Shown here: piece by piece, positions 49,511 to 58,451 of the stretch | Numbering within the stretch: position 1 is the first letter of the stretch | How the letters are laid out: every line of letters begins with the position of its first letter | Assembly (NCBI GenBank): GCA_049697115.1 | Contig: JBAVVD010000009.1 | Location: forward strand, 171,257-235,256 | Source: JBAVVD01 sp049697115 | Lineage (GTDB): Bacteria; Acidobacteriota; Aminicenantia; Aminicenantales; UBA4085 | DNA length: 64,000 nucleotides | Direction of reading: 5' to 3' | Notes under the pieces: generated by a model | The model's database searches: none | What the model was told of the DNA's origin: nothing | The model's input: the letters and a program-made list of their open reading frames with translations, nothing else | Program-made: the position numbers and the translations under genes

Positions 49511-51155
49511 CGTCTTTCACCTCTTCGGAATAGTTGCTTTCTCTCCCCTCGCTATCCACGGCGGTGATCACATAAAAAAAAGCCGTGTTCGTATTCAGGA
49601 ATTCATCCTTGAAAGACGTTTGAGAAACGGGCAAGGAGCTGATTTTCTTGTAATTGGCGTGGGATGTGGTTGTCCGGTAAATATTATATCCGGTGATTTG
49701 CTGTCCCTGGACGGGATTCCAGTTGATGTGAACCGTTTTGAAATCGGTGAAAAGCGAACTGGAGATCTGGCTGTGAGCCGTGACACCGGAAGGGGGGGAA
49801 GGTGTGTTCTCCGGTTGAGCCAGGCAGGCCGCCGCGGCCAGGGAAGCTTTGGTCACTGCCGTGACAAAATCCATGTTCAATTTGTCCAGCGTGTCGGTTG
49901 TTTTGTGGTAATAGGGATTATTCAGCGGCTCATCTTCAATTCCCAGGAGCGCACAATACCCCATATCCCAGAAAGGGGAATGGTCGCTGCCAATGATAGA
50001 GGCGTTGATCAATTTCCGCATTTCCAGAGGAACATAGTTTCCGGCAAACTCGATAAATTGATCGGCCAGCCATTCGGACCGCGAGTTGGCGACGATATCC
50101 AGGTCTTCTGGAAGGATGTCCGCATAGCCGATCATATCCATATTGATGACGCCGATGATTTTTTCCCCCCGCTGTTTCGCTTCCTGGGTATAGTGCTTGC
50201 TTCCATAAAGCCCCCATTCCTCGGCCGAAAAACAAATAAACTTCAATGTAAAATCAAAGGAATATCCGGTCATGATCCGGGCCAGCTCCATAACGGCCGC
50301 CGTGCCGCTGCCGTTGTCATCGGCTCCGGGCGCCAGGACGTTCCGGTCATCGCTCGTGGAATCATAATGGGCGCAGACAATGACGATGCATTCCGGCGCG
50401 GTCTTTCCGGGAAGAATGCCGATGATATTTCGTGATGAATAGCTGGGATAAAAACTAAAAGGATCGTATTCGCTTTGGATTCCGGCCTGGCTGAAAAAAT
50501 TATAAATATAATCTCCCGAAAGCTCACAATTCACGATGGACGTATATCGGGTCTGGAAGTTCTGGAGGCTCTGAATACAATCCCTCAGATTTTCTGTGGA
50601 GACCTGGTTGGCCATCATCCAGACCCTCTGGTCAAAAGGAATCCGCTGGACGAATTTACGCTCTCCCGGGACTTCTTTGCGAGCGGCTTCTGTTTCAATT
50701 TCCAAAGGCAGTGGAATTTCTGAAGGCAGGCGTTTGAGCTGGAAATAGGCCGGCAGGACATCCCGGACACCTTCATCACCTGTCCAGAAGAGGCGAACCC
50801 GACTTTCAACCGCCCTGACATTTCCAAAATTCCTCAGCTCCTCCAGCCGTTCAGGCCTCGGCGCATAAACAAGATAATAAGGCTTGCCCTCCGGATTGAC
50901 ATCCAGAACCTCAAGAAGAAATCCGGCGTTCTGCAAGTTTGCCACCATAAGGCTTGAAGCTTTTGCAATCCAGCATGTTTCCAGTTCCTGAACAGGCTGG
51001 ATTTCCGCAAGCCATTGAGCCGGTGGGCTGACCTTCTGTCTCTTATCAATCTTAATCAAAAGTGTATCCGAAGACTGAGGAACATTGGAGAAAATCAAGA
51101 TGGAAAAAAGGAAAACGACTTGTATTCTAAAGACGATGGAATTTCGAAGCCGCAT
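49488..51155 (-). CDS. Secreted M28 metallopeptidase with C-terminal FN3 domain
   Basis: Exported zinc peptidase of 555 residues. The N-terminal 180 residues after the signal form a propeptide-like region (WLAEIQPVQELETCWIAKAS). The M28 core shows VIVCAHYDSTS, PGADDNGSGTAAVMELAR, CFSAEEWGLYGSKHYTQ, VINMDMIGYAD and SDHSPFWDMGY. The last 95 residues are a fibronectin type III domain (TVHINWNPVQGQQITGYNIY). It has a different architecture from the M28 enzyme at 30739. It is 23 bases after nhaC and overlaps the barrel gene. Confidence 0.92.
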   Translation of the reverse strand: MRLRNSIVFRIQVVFLFSILIFSNVPQSSDTLLIKIDKRQKVSPPAQWLAEIQPVQELETCWIAKASSLMVANLQNAGFLLEVLDVNPEGKPYYLVYAPRPERLEELRNFGNVRAVESRVRLFWTGDEGVRDVLPAYFQLKRLPSEIPLPLEIETEAARKEVPGERKFVQRIPFDQRVWMMANQVSTENLRDCIQSLQNFQTRYTSIVNCELSGDYIYNFFSQAGIQSEYDPFSFYPSYSSRNIIGILPGKTAPECIVIVCAHYDSTSDDRNVLAPGADDNGSGTAAVMELARIMTGYSFDFTLKFICFSAEEWGLYGSKHYTQEAKQRGEKIIGVINMDMIGYADILPEDLDIVANSRSEWLADQFIEFAGNYVPLEMRKLINASIIGSDHSPFWDMGYCALLGIEDEPLNNPYYHKTTDTLDKLNMDFVTAVTKASLAAAACLAQPENTPSPPSGVTAHSQISSSLFTDFKTVHINWNPVQGQQITGYNIYRTTTSHANYKKISSLPVSQTSFKDEFLNTNTAFFYVITAVDSEGRESNYSEEVKDDEDNANE

Positions 51156-51178
51156 TTTCTCTCCTTTTTCTGCTCTTT

Positions 51179-52582
51179 CTATAGTTGGACTTCCTTATCT
51201 TCAGGGCGGAGCTTGGCCATGGTGATTCCCGTAAAGCCGTAGAACAGAGATACCAGAGGATTGGTCAGATTCAAAAACGCAAAGGGAAGATAGGAAAGAG
51301 GATACACACCCAGCGTGGCATACATAAAGGCTCCGCAACTGTTCCAGGGAATGAGCGGCGAACTGAGGGTTCCGGAATCTTCCAGGCAGCGGGAGAGATT
51401 TTTGGGGTGCAAGCCCCTGGCCAGGAAAGCGTTCCTGTACATCCGGCCGGGGATGACAATGGATAGATACTGGTCCGAGGCGATGGCATTCATCCCCATG
51501 CAGCTGAAAAGAGTGGCGGCGACCAGACTACCGGTGCTCCTGGCCCTCTTGATCAGGGAATTGGCCAACACTTCGAGCATCCCTGTTTTTTCCATGATGC
51601 CCCCGAAAGATAAGGCGCACATGATAAGGGCCACAGTCTGCATCATGCCTTCCAGCCCGCCTCTGGTCAGCAGCTCATCCACCATTCGAATTCCCGTCTG
51701 AGAGACGTATCCAGACTGGGCCGCTTGGATGACCTCTCCAGGAGAACTGGACTGGAAAATCAAAGCCAAGATTCCACCGAGAAGCATCCCGCAAAACAAT
51801 CCGGGAAGGGGCGGAATTTTTTTGACGACCATGAGAATGATGAGACAGGGCGGAAGCAGGAGAACGGGATGAATGAAGAAATTGGATTTCAAGCCGGAGA
51901 GAATGGTCTCTATTCCTTCCGATTGCAGGACATTTCCTGAAAATCTCATTCCCAGCAGCGTATAGAGGATCCCGGCAATGATATAACTCGGCCCGGTCGT
52001 GTAGATCATGTGCCGGATATGGGTGAAGACATCCGTGCCGGCCACGGCCGGGGCCAGATTGGTGGTGTCGGAAAGAGGGGACATTTTGTCGCCGAAATAG
52101 GCGCCGGAGATGATGGCCCCGGCCACCATGGGGAGAGGAATTCCCAGGCCTTTACCGACGCCGATCAGCGCCACGCCGATGGTTCCGGCCGTCGACCAGG
52201 AAGAGCCTGTCCCCAGGGAAACAATGGAGCAGATGATAAACGTGGCCAGGAGAAAAATCCCGGGGGAAAGGACCTTGAGGCCGTAATAAATCATCGAAGG
52301 GACAATCCCGCCCTCAATCCACGTTCCAATCATGGTCCCCACAACCATCAAAATGAGGATGGCCTGCATGGCCAGATTGATGCCGTGGATCATTCCCACT
52401 TCAATTTCCTTCCAGGGATGCTTGCGGATGATGGCGATGGCTGAGGCCACGGCCGCCGCCAAAATGAGGGGAATGTGCGCCGGCTGCTTAAAAACAATGA
52501 TGGTCAAAGAGAGTGTGATGATTAAGAAAATGACAGGAATAAGGGCAACACCCAGTGAAATATCTCTTCTCTGCTCTGCCAC
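51179..52582 (-). CDS. nhaC: NhaC-type Na+/H+ antiporter
   Basis: Inner-membrane antiporter of 467 residues with 11-12 helices. Family marks include SIVSLGTGSSWSTAGTIGVA and SGAYFGDKMSPLSDTTNLAP, which carry the ion-binding residues. It is the first gene of a minus-strand operon with the M28-FN3 peptidase and a barrel protein. The link may be uptake of peptidase products using a sodium gradient, but NhaC proteins can also exchange malate for lactate. The exact role is inference. Confidence 0.93.
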   Translation of the reverse strand: MAEQRRDISLGVALIPVIFLIITLSLTIIVFKQPAHIPLILAAAVASAIAIIRKHPWKEIEVGMIHGINLAMQAILILMVVGTMIGTWIEGGIVPSMIYYGLKVLSPGIFLLATFIICSIVSLGTGSSWSTAGTIGVALIGVGKGLGIPLPMVAGAIISGAYFGDKMSPLSDTTNLAPAVAGTDVFTHIRHMIYTTGPSYIIAGILYTLLGMRFSGNVLQSEGIETILSGLKSNFFIHPVLLLPPCLIILMVVKKIPPLPGLFCGMLLGGILALIFQSSSPGEVIQAAQSGYVSQTGIRMVDELLTRGGLEGMMQTVALIMCALSFGGIMEKTGMLEVLANSLIKRARSTGSLVAATLFSCMGMNAIASDQYLSIVIPGRMYRNAFLARGLHPKNLSRCLEDSGTLSSPLIPWNSCGAFMYATLGVYPLSYLPFAFLNLTNPLVSLFYGFTGITMAKLRPEDKEVQL

Positions 52583-52737
52583 GATAATATTGGAGGGACG
52601 GGACGCTTCAAGGATTGTCCCCGTGTTCCACTTTTTAAATACGAAGACTGAGATTTTATGTAATCATGCGGAAAAAAGCAAGTCAAGAACGGCTCATGAA
52701 AGCTCCTTTGCCGGGATTGAGAAAGAGGTTACTTGAT

Positions 52738-52766
52738 TTGACATTCCTTGTCTGGCTGACTATTCT
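52738..52766 (+). promoter_or_regulatory. Promoter of the tandem DUF4438 gene
   Basis: TTGACA and TATTCT are separated by 17 bases. The predicted transcript would start about 28 bases before the ATG. Confidence 0.55.
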
Positions 52767-52800
52767 TTTCTGTAAATTCCATTTAAAGAAAGGAGGATAT

Positions 52801-54732
52801 ATGAAAAATCTCCATAAGAAAAAAATATTGTTCTTGTTCGGAATTCTCTGGATTGCCGCTGCCGCATCAGACACACTGAATGCCGCAGACCAGACAAAAC
52901 CGCAGCTCCTATCCACAAATAAAGACCGGCTTTTGACGATCGCCGTTCAAGGTCAGATTGCACCCGCTCAGACCTCAAGGTCGTATACAACAACCTGGAA
53001 CGGAAAGCCCAAGATGGCGATTGGAATGGGAGGCATCAATTACAATTTGAAAATTGGGGATAAAGTCTTCGGATGGGCCGGCGGAGACAGGGCGACCGTT
53101 GGCGTTGCCACAGAAGGAATAGGAGAAAACCGGTTCAGGGATGCCTGGCTCACTTACACTTCCATCGGCAACGAAGTCCGAGTTCTGAGCGGCGGGGCTA
53201 GAGGGGAGAAAGGCGTTATCGTCGGGAAGTTCGGCAGCTACGTGCTGATTCACTTTGAGGAAGCTGTCTTGGAGAAGCTTGCCATCGGAGACAGCCTTCA
53301 AGCAAAGGCCTGCGGCGTCGGCCTCGAGATCCATGGATTTAAGGACGTTTTTGTCCACGGCCTGGCGTCTGAAGTTCTGGAAAAGCTTAATATGAGGGAA
53401 GTCGGCGGAAGGCTTGAAGTGCCCGTGGTCCAGGAGATCCCGGCCGAGATTGTCGGCCAGGGCGCAGGCGGCTCCAGCCTCTCCGGCAACTGGCACATTC
53501 AGACCTGTTTTCTCCCTGATATCAAGAAGTACGGCCTGGACGAGCTGCGTTTCGGCGACCTTGTTCTGCTCAAGGATATCCAGACGGACTATGGCAAAGG
53601 ATACTACAGTGGAGGAGCGACTGTGGGTATTGTCTGCAGCGGGCCGAGTGACATATCAGGTCTGGGTATAGGCGTGACGCCGGTTCTCTCCACAAGATTC
53701 GGCAAGTTGATACCGCGGATCGACCGCACAGCCAACATCGGGAAATATCTCGGCATCAATGCAGGAAAGGGGGAGTCGATTTCCCAATCGATCCAGGAAC
53801 CTGTACAAAACTCTTTGAAACCAAATGCATATTCCTCGTTGAAGACCAATCAGGAGAATCTAATCATAACGGCTGTCCAGGGAGTTGTGCAGCCCCCCGG
53901 AAGCAGGGGCTATTCGACAAATTTCGAAGGCAAGCCGGCCCTCGACATCGGAATGGCCTCGATCAACTATACGGTGACGCTCGGAGACTCAACCTACGGC
54001 TGGGCATTCGGCGACCATGTGGAGCCGGATGTCACCATCCAGGGCCGGGACAGGCCAAACCCCGGCGAGTGTGCCCTGGCCATTCTCGCCTGCATCGGCA
54101 ATGAGGCGGAAGTCGTCTCCGGCGAAGCGAAAGGCGCCAAAGGTTTTTACATCGGCCGGCATGCCGGCTCTGACGACCTCGTCTGGCTCCCGAAAGACGC
54201 TGTCGAGAAACTTGCATTGAATGACAGAATCCAGGTCAAAGCCAAGGGCGTGGGATTGACGATTGAAGGCTTCGAAGACGTGAGGGTGAACAAACTTTCT
54301 CCGGAACTGCTGGGAAAGATGGGAATCGCCATTGAGGATGGCCAGCTTGTGGTGCCCGTAGTCATGGAAATTCCCGGCCATATCATGGGCTCCGGCCTCG
54401 GAGGATCATTCATCGAGTCGGTTGATTACGACATTCAGACGACCTGTCCGGAAATTGTGGAGGAATATGCCTTAAAGAAACTCCGGCTCGGAGACCTCGT
54501 GGCCATTAAAGACCACTACGATTTTTACGGACGCGGCCGATACGAAGGAGCCGTGACCATCGGAGTCGTCATTCACGGGTTCAGCGACTCTTCAGGTCAT
54601 GGGCCGGGCCTGAATCCGATTCTGAGCGCCCTGCCGGGACGAATAAAAATCCAGCTCGATCCTCACGCCAACACGGCCTATTTTCTCGGGATCCGGGCCA
54701 AACCCCGCAGCCAATACGAACGCAATAAATAA
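52801..54732 (+). CDS. Secreted tandem-duplicated DUF4438 protein
   Basis: Exported protein of 643 residues built from two copies of a roughly 300-residue DUF4438 domain (about 38-330 and 345-635). The parallel motifs are AIGMGGINYNLKIGDKVFGW against DIGMASINYTVTLGDSTYGW. Each copy also has a GxGLxIxGFxDV motif and a C-terminal LRxGDLVxxKDxxxxYG motif. A signal peptide (ILFLFGILWIAAAASDTLNA) leads, with AAGGAGG six bases before the ATG. The known structural member of this family is a single-domain cytoplasmic protein of unknown function, so secretion and duplication are unusual. The last codons and stop lie inside the inverted-repeat element at 54713. Confidence 0.75.
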   Translation: MKNLHKKKILFLFGILWIAAAASDTLNAADQTKPQLLSTNKDRLLTIAVQGQIAPAQTSRSYTTTWNGKPKMAIGMGGINYNLKIGDKVFGWAGGDRATVGVATEGIGENRFRDAWLTYTSIGNEVRVLSGGARGEKGVIVGKFGSYVLIHFEEAVLEKLAIGDSLQAKACGVGLEIHGFKDVFVHGLASEVLEKLNMREVGGRLEVPVVQEIPAEIVGQGAGGSSLSGNWHIQTCFLPDIKKYGLDELRFGDLVLLKDIQTDYGKGYYSGGATVGIVCSGPSDISGLGIGVTPVLSTRFGKLIPRIDRTANIGKYLGINAGKGESISQSIQEPVQNSLKPNAYSSLKTNQENLIITAVQGVVQPPGSRGYSTNFEGKPALDIGMASINYTVTLGDSTYGWAFGDHVEPDVTIQGRDRPNPGECALAILACIGNEAEVVSGEAKGAKGFYIGRHAGSDDLVWLPKDAVEKLALNDRIQVKAKGVGLTIEGFEDVRVNKLSPELLGKMGIAIEDGQLVVPVVMEIPGHIMGSGLGGSFIESVDYDIQTTCPEIVEEYALKKLRLGDLVAIKDHYDFYGRGRYEGAVTIGVVIHGFSDSSGHGPGLNPILSALPGRIKIQLDPHANTAYFLGIRAKPRSQYERNK

Positions 54733-54904
54733 AGTGACAATGTTTGATCGTCGCTGGGGTTACCCTCAGCCCCCGAACCCCGGGGAACCAGTCCCGTCGG
54801 TTCCCCCCATCGGAAAAGCCGATTGGGCCCCCCTCCGCTACGGGAGCTTGAAGGTAGCCCCAGCGCCATAAATATTCTGTCACGTCATTTATTGCATGCG
54901 TATT
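54713..54904. repeat. 192-bp structured inverted-repeat element
   Basis: The terminal arms at 54713-54764 and 54853-54904, 52 bases each, match as reverse complements at about 38 of 52 positions. They start AATACG and share GCAATAAAT, GTGACA and CGCTGGGG. The centre holds further hairpins: GGGGAACC/GGTTCCCC (54782-54806), ATCGG/CCGAT (54809-54823) and CTCC/GGAG (54833-54846). The left arm supplies the final codons and TAA of the DUF4438 gene. One arm recurs at 4886-4937. It may be a MITE-like element or a structured RNA. Confidence 0.75.
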
Positions 54905-55027
54905 AGTTCCGGACATCACCTTTATATTCTTTTCTTAAATGTCATGAATTTTCGTCCTGTGAGTGAAAAGGATTAATAGACGGCTGCTTTTTTTACCAAA
55001 AAGAATCCGGGGACCTCTGGCAGGCTT

Positions 55028-55579
55028 TTATTTCAGGAGTTCGTCGCGGGTGAGGAGCGAGATAAACGGATAGCCTTTGGCCTCCAGGTTTTCCCGTCCG
55101 CCTTCCTGGCGGTCAACAATGGCCAGCGTCAGGACGACCTCTCCCCCTTCCTCTTCTACGGCCTGGCAGGCCTTGAGAGTCGATCCGGCGGTCGTCACCA
55201 CATCATCAATGACAACGACCTTCCAGCCTTTCTGAAAAGGCCCCTCAATCATTTTCCGCTCGCCGTGTTTTTTGGGCTCCTTGCGGACGATAAAGGCGGG
55301 CAGAGGACGTTCTGTCCCGGCGCTCAGAGCCGCCACTGCACTCACTATCGGATCGGCCCCCAGGGTGAATCCGCCAACGGCATCGACTTTATAAGGCTTC
55401 AAAACCTCCAGGATGAGACGGGCGACTAAATTGGCCCCTTCGGGGTCCAGCGTGGTCATCTTGGCATCAATATAGTAGCTGCTCGTCTTCCCGGAAGTCA
55501 GAATCCTTTCCACACCGGTAATTAAGGATTTCTCTTTGACGATTTTAAGGAGTTCTTTTTTCAGGGCCTCTTTTTCCAC
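55028..55579 (-). CDS. pyrE: Orotate phosphoribosyltransferase
   Basis: Adds ribose-phosphate to orotate in pyrimidine synthesis. It has 183 residues when started at GTG 55579, which has AAGGAG eight bases upstream; the longer frame runs into the upstream gene. The PRPP loop is VVVIDDVVTTAGSTLKACQA, and the flexible loop KEPKKHGERKMIEG is intact. It follows the SpoIID-like gene by 14 bases and is probably co-transcribed with it from the promoter at 57839-57867. Confidence 0.94.
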   Translation of the reverse strand: MEKEALKKELLKIVKEKSLITGVERILTSGKTSSYYIDAKMTTLDPEGANLVARLILEVLKPYKVDAVGGFTLGADPIVSAVAALSAGTERPLPAFIVRKEPKKHGERKMIEGPFQKGWKVVVIDDVVTTAGSTLKACQAVEEEGGEVVLTLAIVDRQEGGRENLEAKGYPFISLLTRDELLK

Positions 55580-55593
55580 TGTCCGGCTCCTTC

Positions 55594-57813
55594 TCAGTAC
55601 ATTTTGTCTATTGTAATGCCCCGATAGTACTTTTTCAATATCTCTCTGTAATCCGCGCCCTTCCGGGCCATCTGGAAAGAGCCGACCTGGCAGAGGCCAA
55701 CACCGTGTCCCCATCCTTTCCCCGAAAAGACAAAATGCGTGACACGGCCGTCACTGTCATATTCCCTGTCAATCACAAAGAGAGTCTCTCTCAAGCCCAG
55801 AACCCAGCGAATCTTTAAGCCGGTGACTACGACCTGGCCCTCGGTACCGATAATCTTGAGCTCGATGACACGTCTGGAATCGCCTCTCTTCTGAGCCATG
55901 ACATCGACCAGACTGCCCACAGGATAATACTGGTTCAGCCGGACCTCCAGGTCCTCCCTGGATATTCTCTGCTGCCAGCGATGATACAGAGACGGCTTGT
56001 CCAGTATATTGGAGTTCGGAGAAGAGACGACTTCCAGAAGCCGGACTTCACCGTTAATTTCGACCCACTTGACATTCTCTCCGCCGACAAGCTCCAGGGC
56101 GGAAGTGAAAACAAACTGGTCCTCCACATCCCGCAGGAGAAAAATGCCCGGGGAAACGGCCAATTGCTTTTTCTTCATGCCCTCCATGAGTTCGATCTGG
56201 TCATTATTGAATCCTCTGACGACTCCATTATGAAAAAAATATCTGTACGTGGAAATGATTTTATCCAGAAAAAGGGCAACCTCGACTCTGGTTAAGGATT
56301 TTTCCCTGTCGATCAGCTCCAGAGGAGAGTTGGGATAGATGCCGGCCACGACAAAATAGGCCAGGTAATTTTTCTCCTCCTCTGTCAGCCTGGGAAATTC
56401 CTTGAAGAAATAATCGGCCTCGCTTTTCCCCACCAGATTGCGAACTCTCTCCTGCCACTGAAAGGCATCGACAATAAGGCGGGCAAATGTGACCAGATTC
56501 AGCGTCGATTTCTGGGAGATAAAGTTTTCGTTTCTTTTCCTGAGCAATGCCAGGGCGCTCCGGATCCAGCCGACGGTTTCTTCGAAAGAGGCCGGCTGCT
56601 TCCAGAAAGAGAAACTTGTTTCCGGCGGAAGGACTTGAAGGCTGATTAAATAGGCCATCCGGTGGCTGAAATTTCTTCCGTGCGCGGGAATGAAGGGGAG
56701 GACATGTTTGGCTTTTAAAGTCCACTCATTTTCCCTTTCATAGACACATTCTGTGCTTCGCAGATAAGGTAAAGGACGGCCTTCGAAGACATTCTCGACA
56801 TTTTCGGTCATTCCTCCGCAGGTGCTCGTGTAGAGGGCGTTAATCAGCTCTCCGCGGTAAACAGCGACCTCGCCCTTCGTCTCATCCACGGCCTGAGTGC
56901 TCAGCGGATGCTCCACGTCGATTCCTCTGTAGACCTGGGATGACGGCGTGTCGTCCAGGTCATAGCCCAGGTCTTCATTCAGGCCTCTGTTCTTCAGGGC
57001 ATAAGTCCGTGAGGCTACCGCCTGTGCTTTAAGCGCTTCGATTTCGCCGTAATTGTAGGGAGAAAGCTCGCCTGGAACCACTCCTTTTAAATAGTCCTCA
57101 AGGTTGAGGATATTGATGAGCAGGATTCCTTTCCGGCTGGCCCGAAGGAGAAAAATCCCTCTATAGCTTTTCCGGTCATAGGAAATGTAGCTGTGAGGGC
57201 TGCTGGGAATAAAATACAGAACAGAATCCTCTTTAAGATTGATGAGTTCGTCATTCAAAAGCAGCCAGAGAGGCTTGGTTCCATCCTCGGAAATTTCTTC
57301 CTTTACGATCCAGGCGTCCCGAATTCCTATCGAATTCAACTTTTTGATGAATCTCAGGGCCTCCTCACGCGTAAAAAAATCTCCGACCCGGACCTGAAAC
57401 ATTCCTCCAAGCCCTGTTTCCCTGTCTTCAACGATATAAACCCGATTTTCTATTTTTTCTCTGAGCTCCCGGGCCGCCTTCTCCCCCTCTTCCCTGGAAC
57501 GGGATTTGGTAATCTGAACGGAAAATTTCTCGGTTAATTTTTCTTTGCGGCCTTTTATCCGGACTTCGGAAATATCGTCCGCCAGAAGATTATAGCTGCC
57601 ATCCACCTGATAGACCTTCATCCCTGAGGAAGACCGGACCTGGATATTCTCGAGATTGATGCCGAGGGCGATCCGGATAATAGGCTTGGAGATTGGAAAT
57701 CCGTGAAAAAAGTCATATTCCCGGCCGAATTCCTTTGGTTTTCCGCCGAAAAAGAACAGAAGCAGAAAGCTGAGGATAAAATACTTTTTGGGTTTGAAAG
57801 GGATGATTTTCAT
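55594..57813 (-). CDS. SpoIID/LytB domain protein with SPOR-like repeat
   Basis: Exported protein of 739 residues related to SpoIID lytic transglycosylases that cleave peptidoglycan glycan chains. A signal anchor (FILSFLLLFFFGGKPKEFG) is followed by a SPOR-like region near residue 150 (GMFQVRVGDFFTREEALRFI). The SpoIID core has the catalytic glutamate in LKGVVPGELSPYNYGEIEAL, then AVASRTYALKNRG, STCGGMTENVENVF and, at the C terminus, GWGHGVGLCQVGSFQMA. A helical insert sits between about 400 and 560. The start is MKIIPFKPKKYF, because the longer frame begins inside the promoter. No sporulation genes are seen; use in ordinary wall remodelling is likely. Confidence 0.88.
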   Translation of the reverse strand: MKIIPFKPKKYFILSFLLLFFFGGKPKEFGREYDFFHGFPISKPIIRIALGINLENIQVRSSSGMKVYQVDGSYNLLADDISEVRIKGRKEKLTEKFSVQITKSRSREEGEKAARELREKIENRVYIVEDRETGLGGMFQVRVGDFFTREEALRFIKKLNSIGIRDAWIVKEEISEDGTKPLWLLLNDELINLKEDSVLYFIPSSPHSYISYDRKSYRGIFLLRASRKGILLINILNLEDYLKGVVPGELSPYNYGEIEALKAQAVASRTYALKNRGLNEDLGYDLDDTPSSQVYRGIDVEHPLSTQAVDETKGEVAVYRGELINALYTSTCGGMTENVENVFEGRPLPYLRSTECVYERENEWTLKAKHVLPFIPAHGRNFSHRMAYLISLQVLPPETSFSFWKQPASFEETVGWIRSALALLRKRNENFISQKSTLNLVTFARLIVDAFQWQERVRNLVGKSEADYFFKEFPRLTEEEKNYLAYFVVAGIYPNSPLELIDREKSLTRVEVALFLDKIISTYRYFFHNGVVRGFNNDQIELMEGMKKKQLAVSPGIFLLRDVEDQFVFTSALELVGGENVKWVEINGEVRLLEVVSSPNSNILDKPSLYHRWQQRISREDLEVRLNQYYPVGSLVDVMAQKRGDSRRVIELKIIGTEGQVVVTGLKIRWVLGLRETLFVIDREYDSDGRVTHFVFSGKGWGHGVGLCQVGSFQMARKGADYREILKKYYRGITIDKMY

Positions 57814-57838
57814 GGCTGACTTTGATTGTTCTGAAAGG

Positions 57839-57867
57839 ATAATAAGGGATAATTCAGGGTTTGTCAA
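57839..57867 (-). promoter_or_regulatory. Promoter of the SpoIID-pyrE operon
   Basis: Minus strand TTGACA and TATTAT separated by 17 bases. Transcription would begin about 20 bases before the start codon. Confidence 0.7.
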
Positions 57868-58088
57868 GAGAAAAATTCAACATATGCTACCCGTTGATTT
57901 ATTTCCTACCAGATATTGTATTATTCCAAATTCAATTGAATCGATACTTTACAGGAAGCGGCGCCAAAAGTCAATTACCGAACATAATAAGAAAAACCGC
58001 AGAGATGCTTAAAAACTCCAGAGATCATCCGGACCTCTCCTCTCAATTTTTTATTATCCAGGATCGGACAGGGTAGGCAGAGATTCTA

Positions 58089-58117
58089 TTGACTATCATT
58101 TCTTTTTACGTTAACCT
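58089..58117 (+). promoter_or_regulatory. Promoter of the HTH-Fic pair
   Basis: TTGACT and TAACCT are separated by 17 bases. The -10 region overlaps the first GTTAAC site, so a repressor bound there would block it. Confidence 0.45.
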
Positions 58118-58162
58118 GTTATTGGAAGTTAACATAAGTTAACTAATATTAAATACGTTAAC
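58110..58162. promoter_or_regulatory. Four GTTAAC palindromes, probable operator cluster
   Basis: GTTAAC occurs at 58110, 58128, 58138 and 58157. The outer two are preceded by AC and the inner two by AA, giving a symmetric 18-10-19 spacing. This is expected for cooperative autorepression of a toxin-antitoxin-like operon by the HTH protein encoded next. The remaining 270 bases up to the SpoIID gene hold its promoter and no gene. Confidence 0.6.
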
Positions 58163-58193
58163 AATAGCCATGACGATTGGCAGGAAGACTAAA

Positions 58194-58451
58194 ATGAAAG
58201 AAAAACAGTATCTTACGATTCCCCAATTGGCAGAGATTCTTGGACTCTCCAGGATCGCTGTTTATAAAAAAGTAAAAAAGGGAGAGATAAAAGCCATCAA
58301 GATAGGCAAGAACTATGCTATTCCAGAAGAATATATTTCAGAAATCCGGGGCAAGAACCTTAGCAATAAGACAAAAAGAAAAATTGAGAAGGCAGTGAAA
58401 AAAACCATCAAAGATTACGGGGAAGTCCTCCGTTTGCTGGGGAATGATTGA
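58194..58451 (+). CDS. Excisionase/MerR-like helix-turn-helix protein, putative antitoxin
   Basis: Small DNA-binding protein of 85 residues. The helix-turn-helix with wing (LTIPQLAEILGLSRIAVYKK followed by IKAIKIGKNYAIPEEYI) is of the excisionase/MerR type. The lysine-rich C-terminal helix (KTKRKIEKAVKKTIKDYGEV) could bind the toxin. Start ATG 58194 has AGGA nine bases upstream, whereas ATG 58170 has none. The stop overlaps the start of the Fic gene (TGATG), showing tight coupling. It probably represses its own promoter through the GTTAAC sites. Confidence 0.8.
   Translation: MKEKQYLTIPQLAEILGLSRIAVYKKVKKGEIKAIKIGKNYAIPEEYISEIRGKNLSNKTKRKIEKAVKKTIKDYGEVLRLLGND

Noticed and set aside
54581..54919. 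112-codon minus-strand frame across the inverted-repeat element
   Set aside because: It covers the palindromic repeat and the end of the DUF4438 gene. A similar peptide is readable at the other repeat copy only because the DNA is repeated.
57814..57867. Longer N terminus for the SpoIID-like protein
   Set aside because: The extra codons read through a consensus promoter, and the signal anchor begins only after MKIIPFK.
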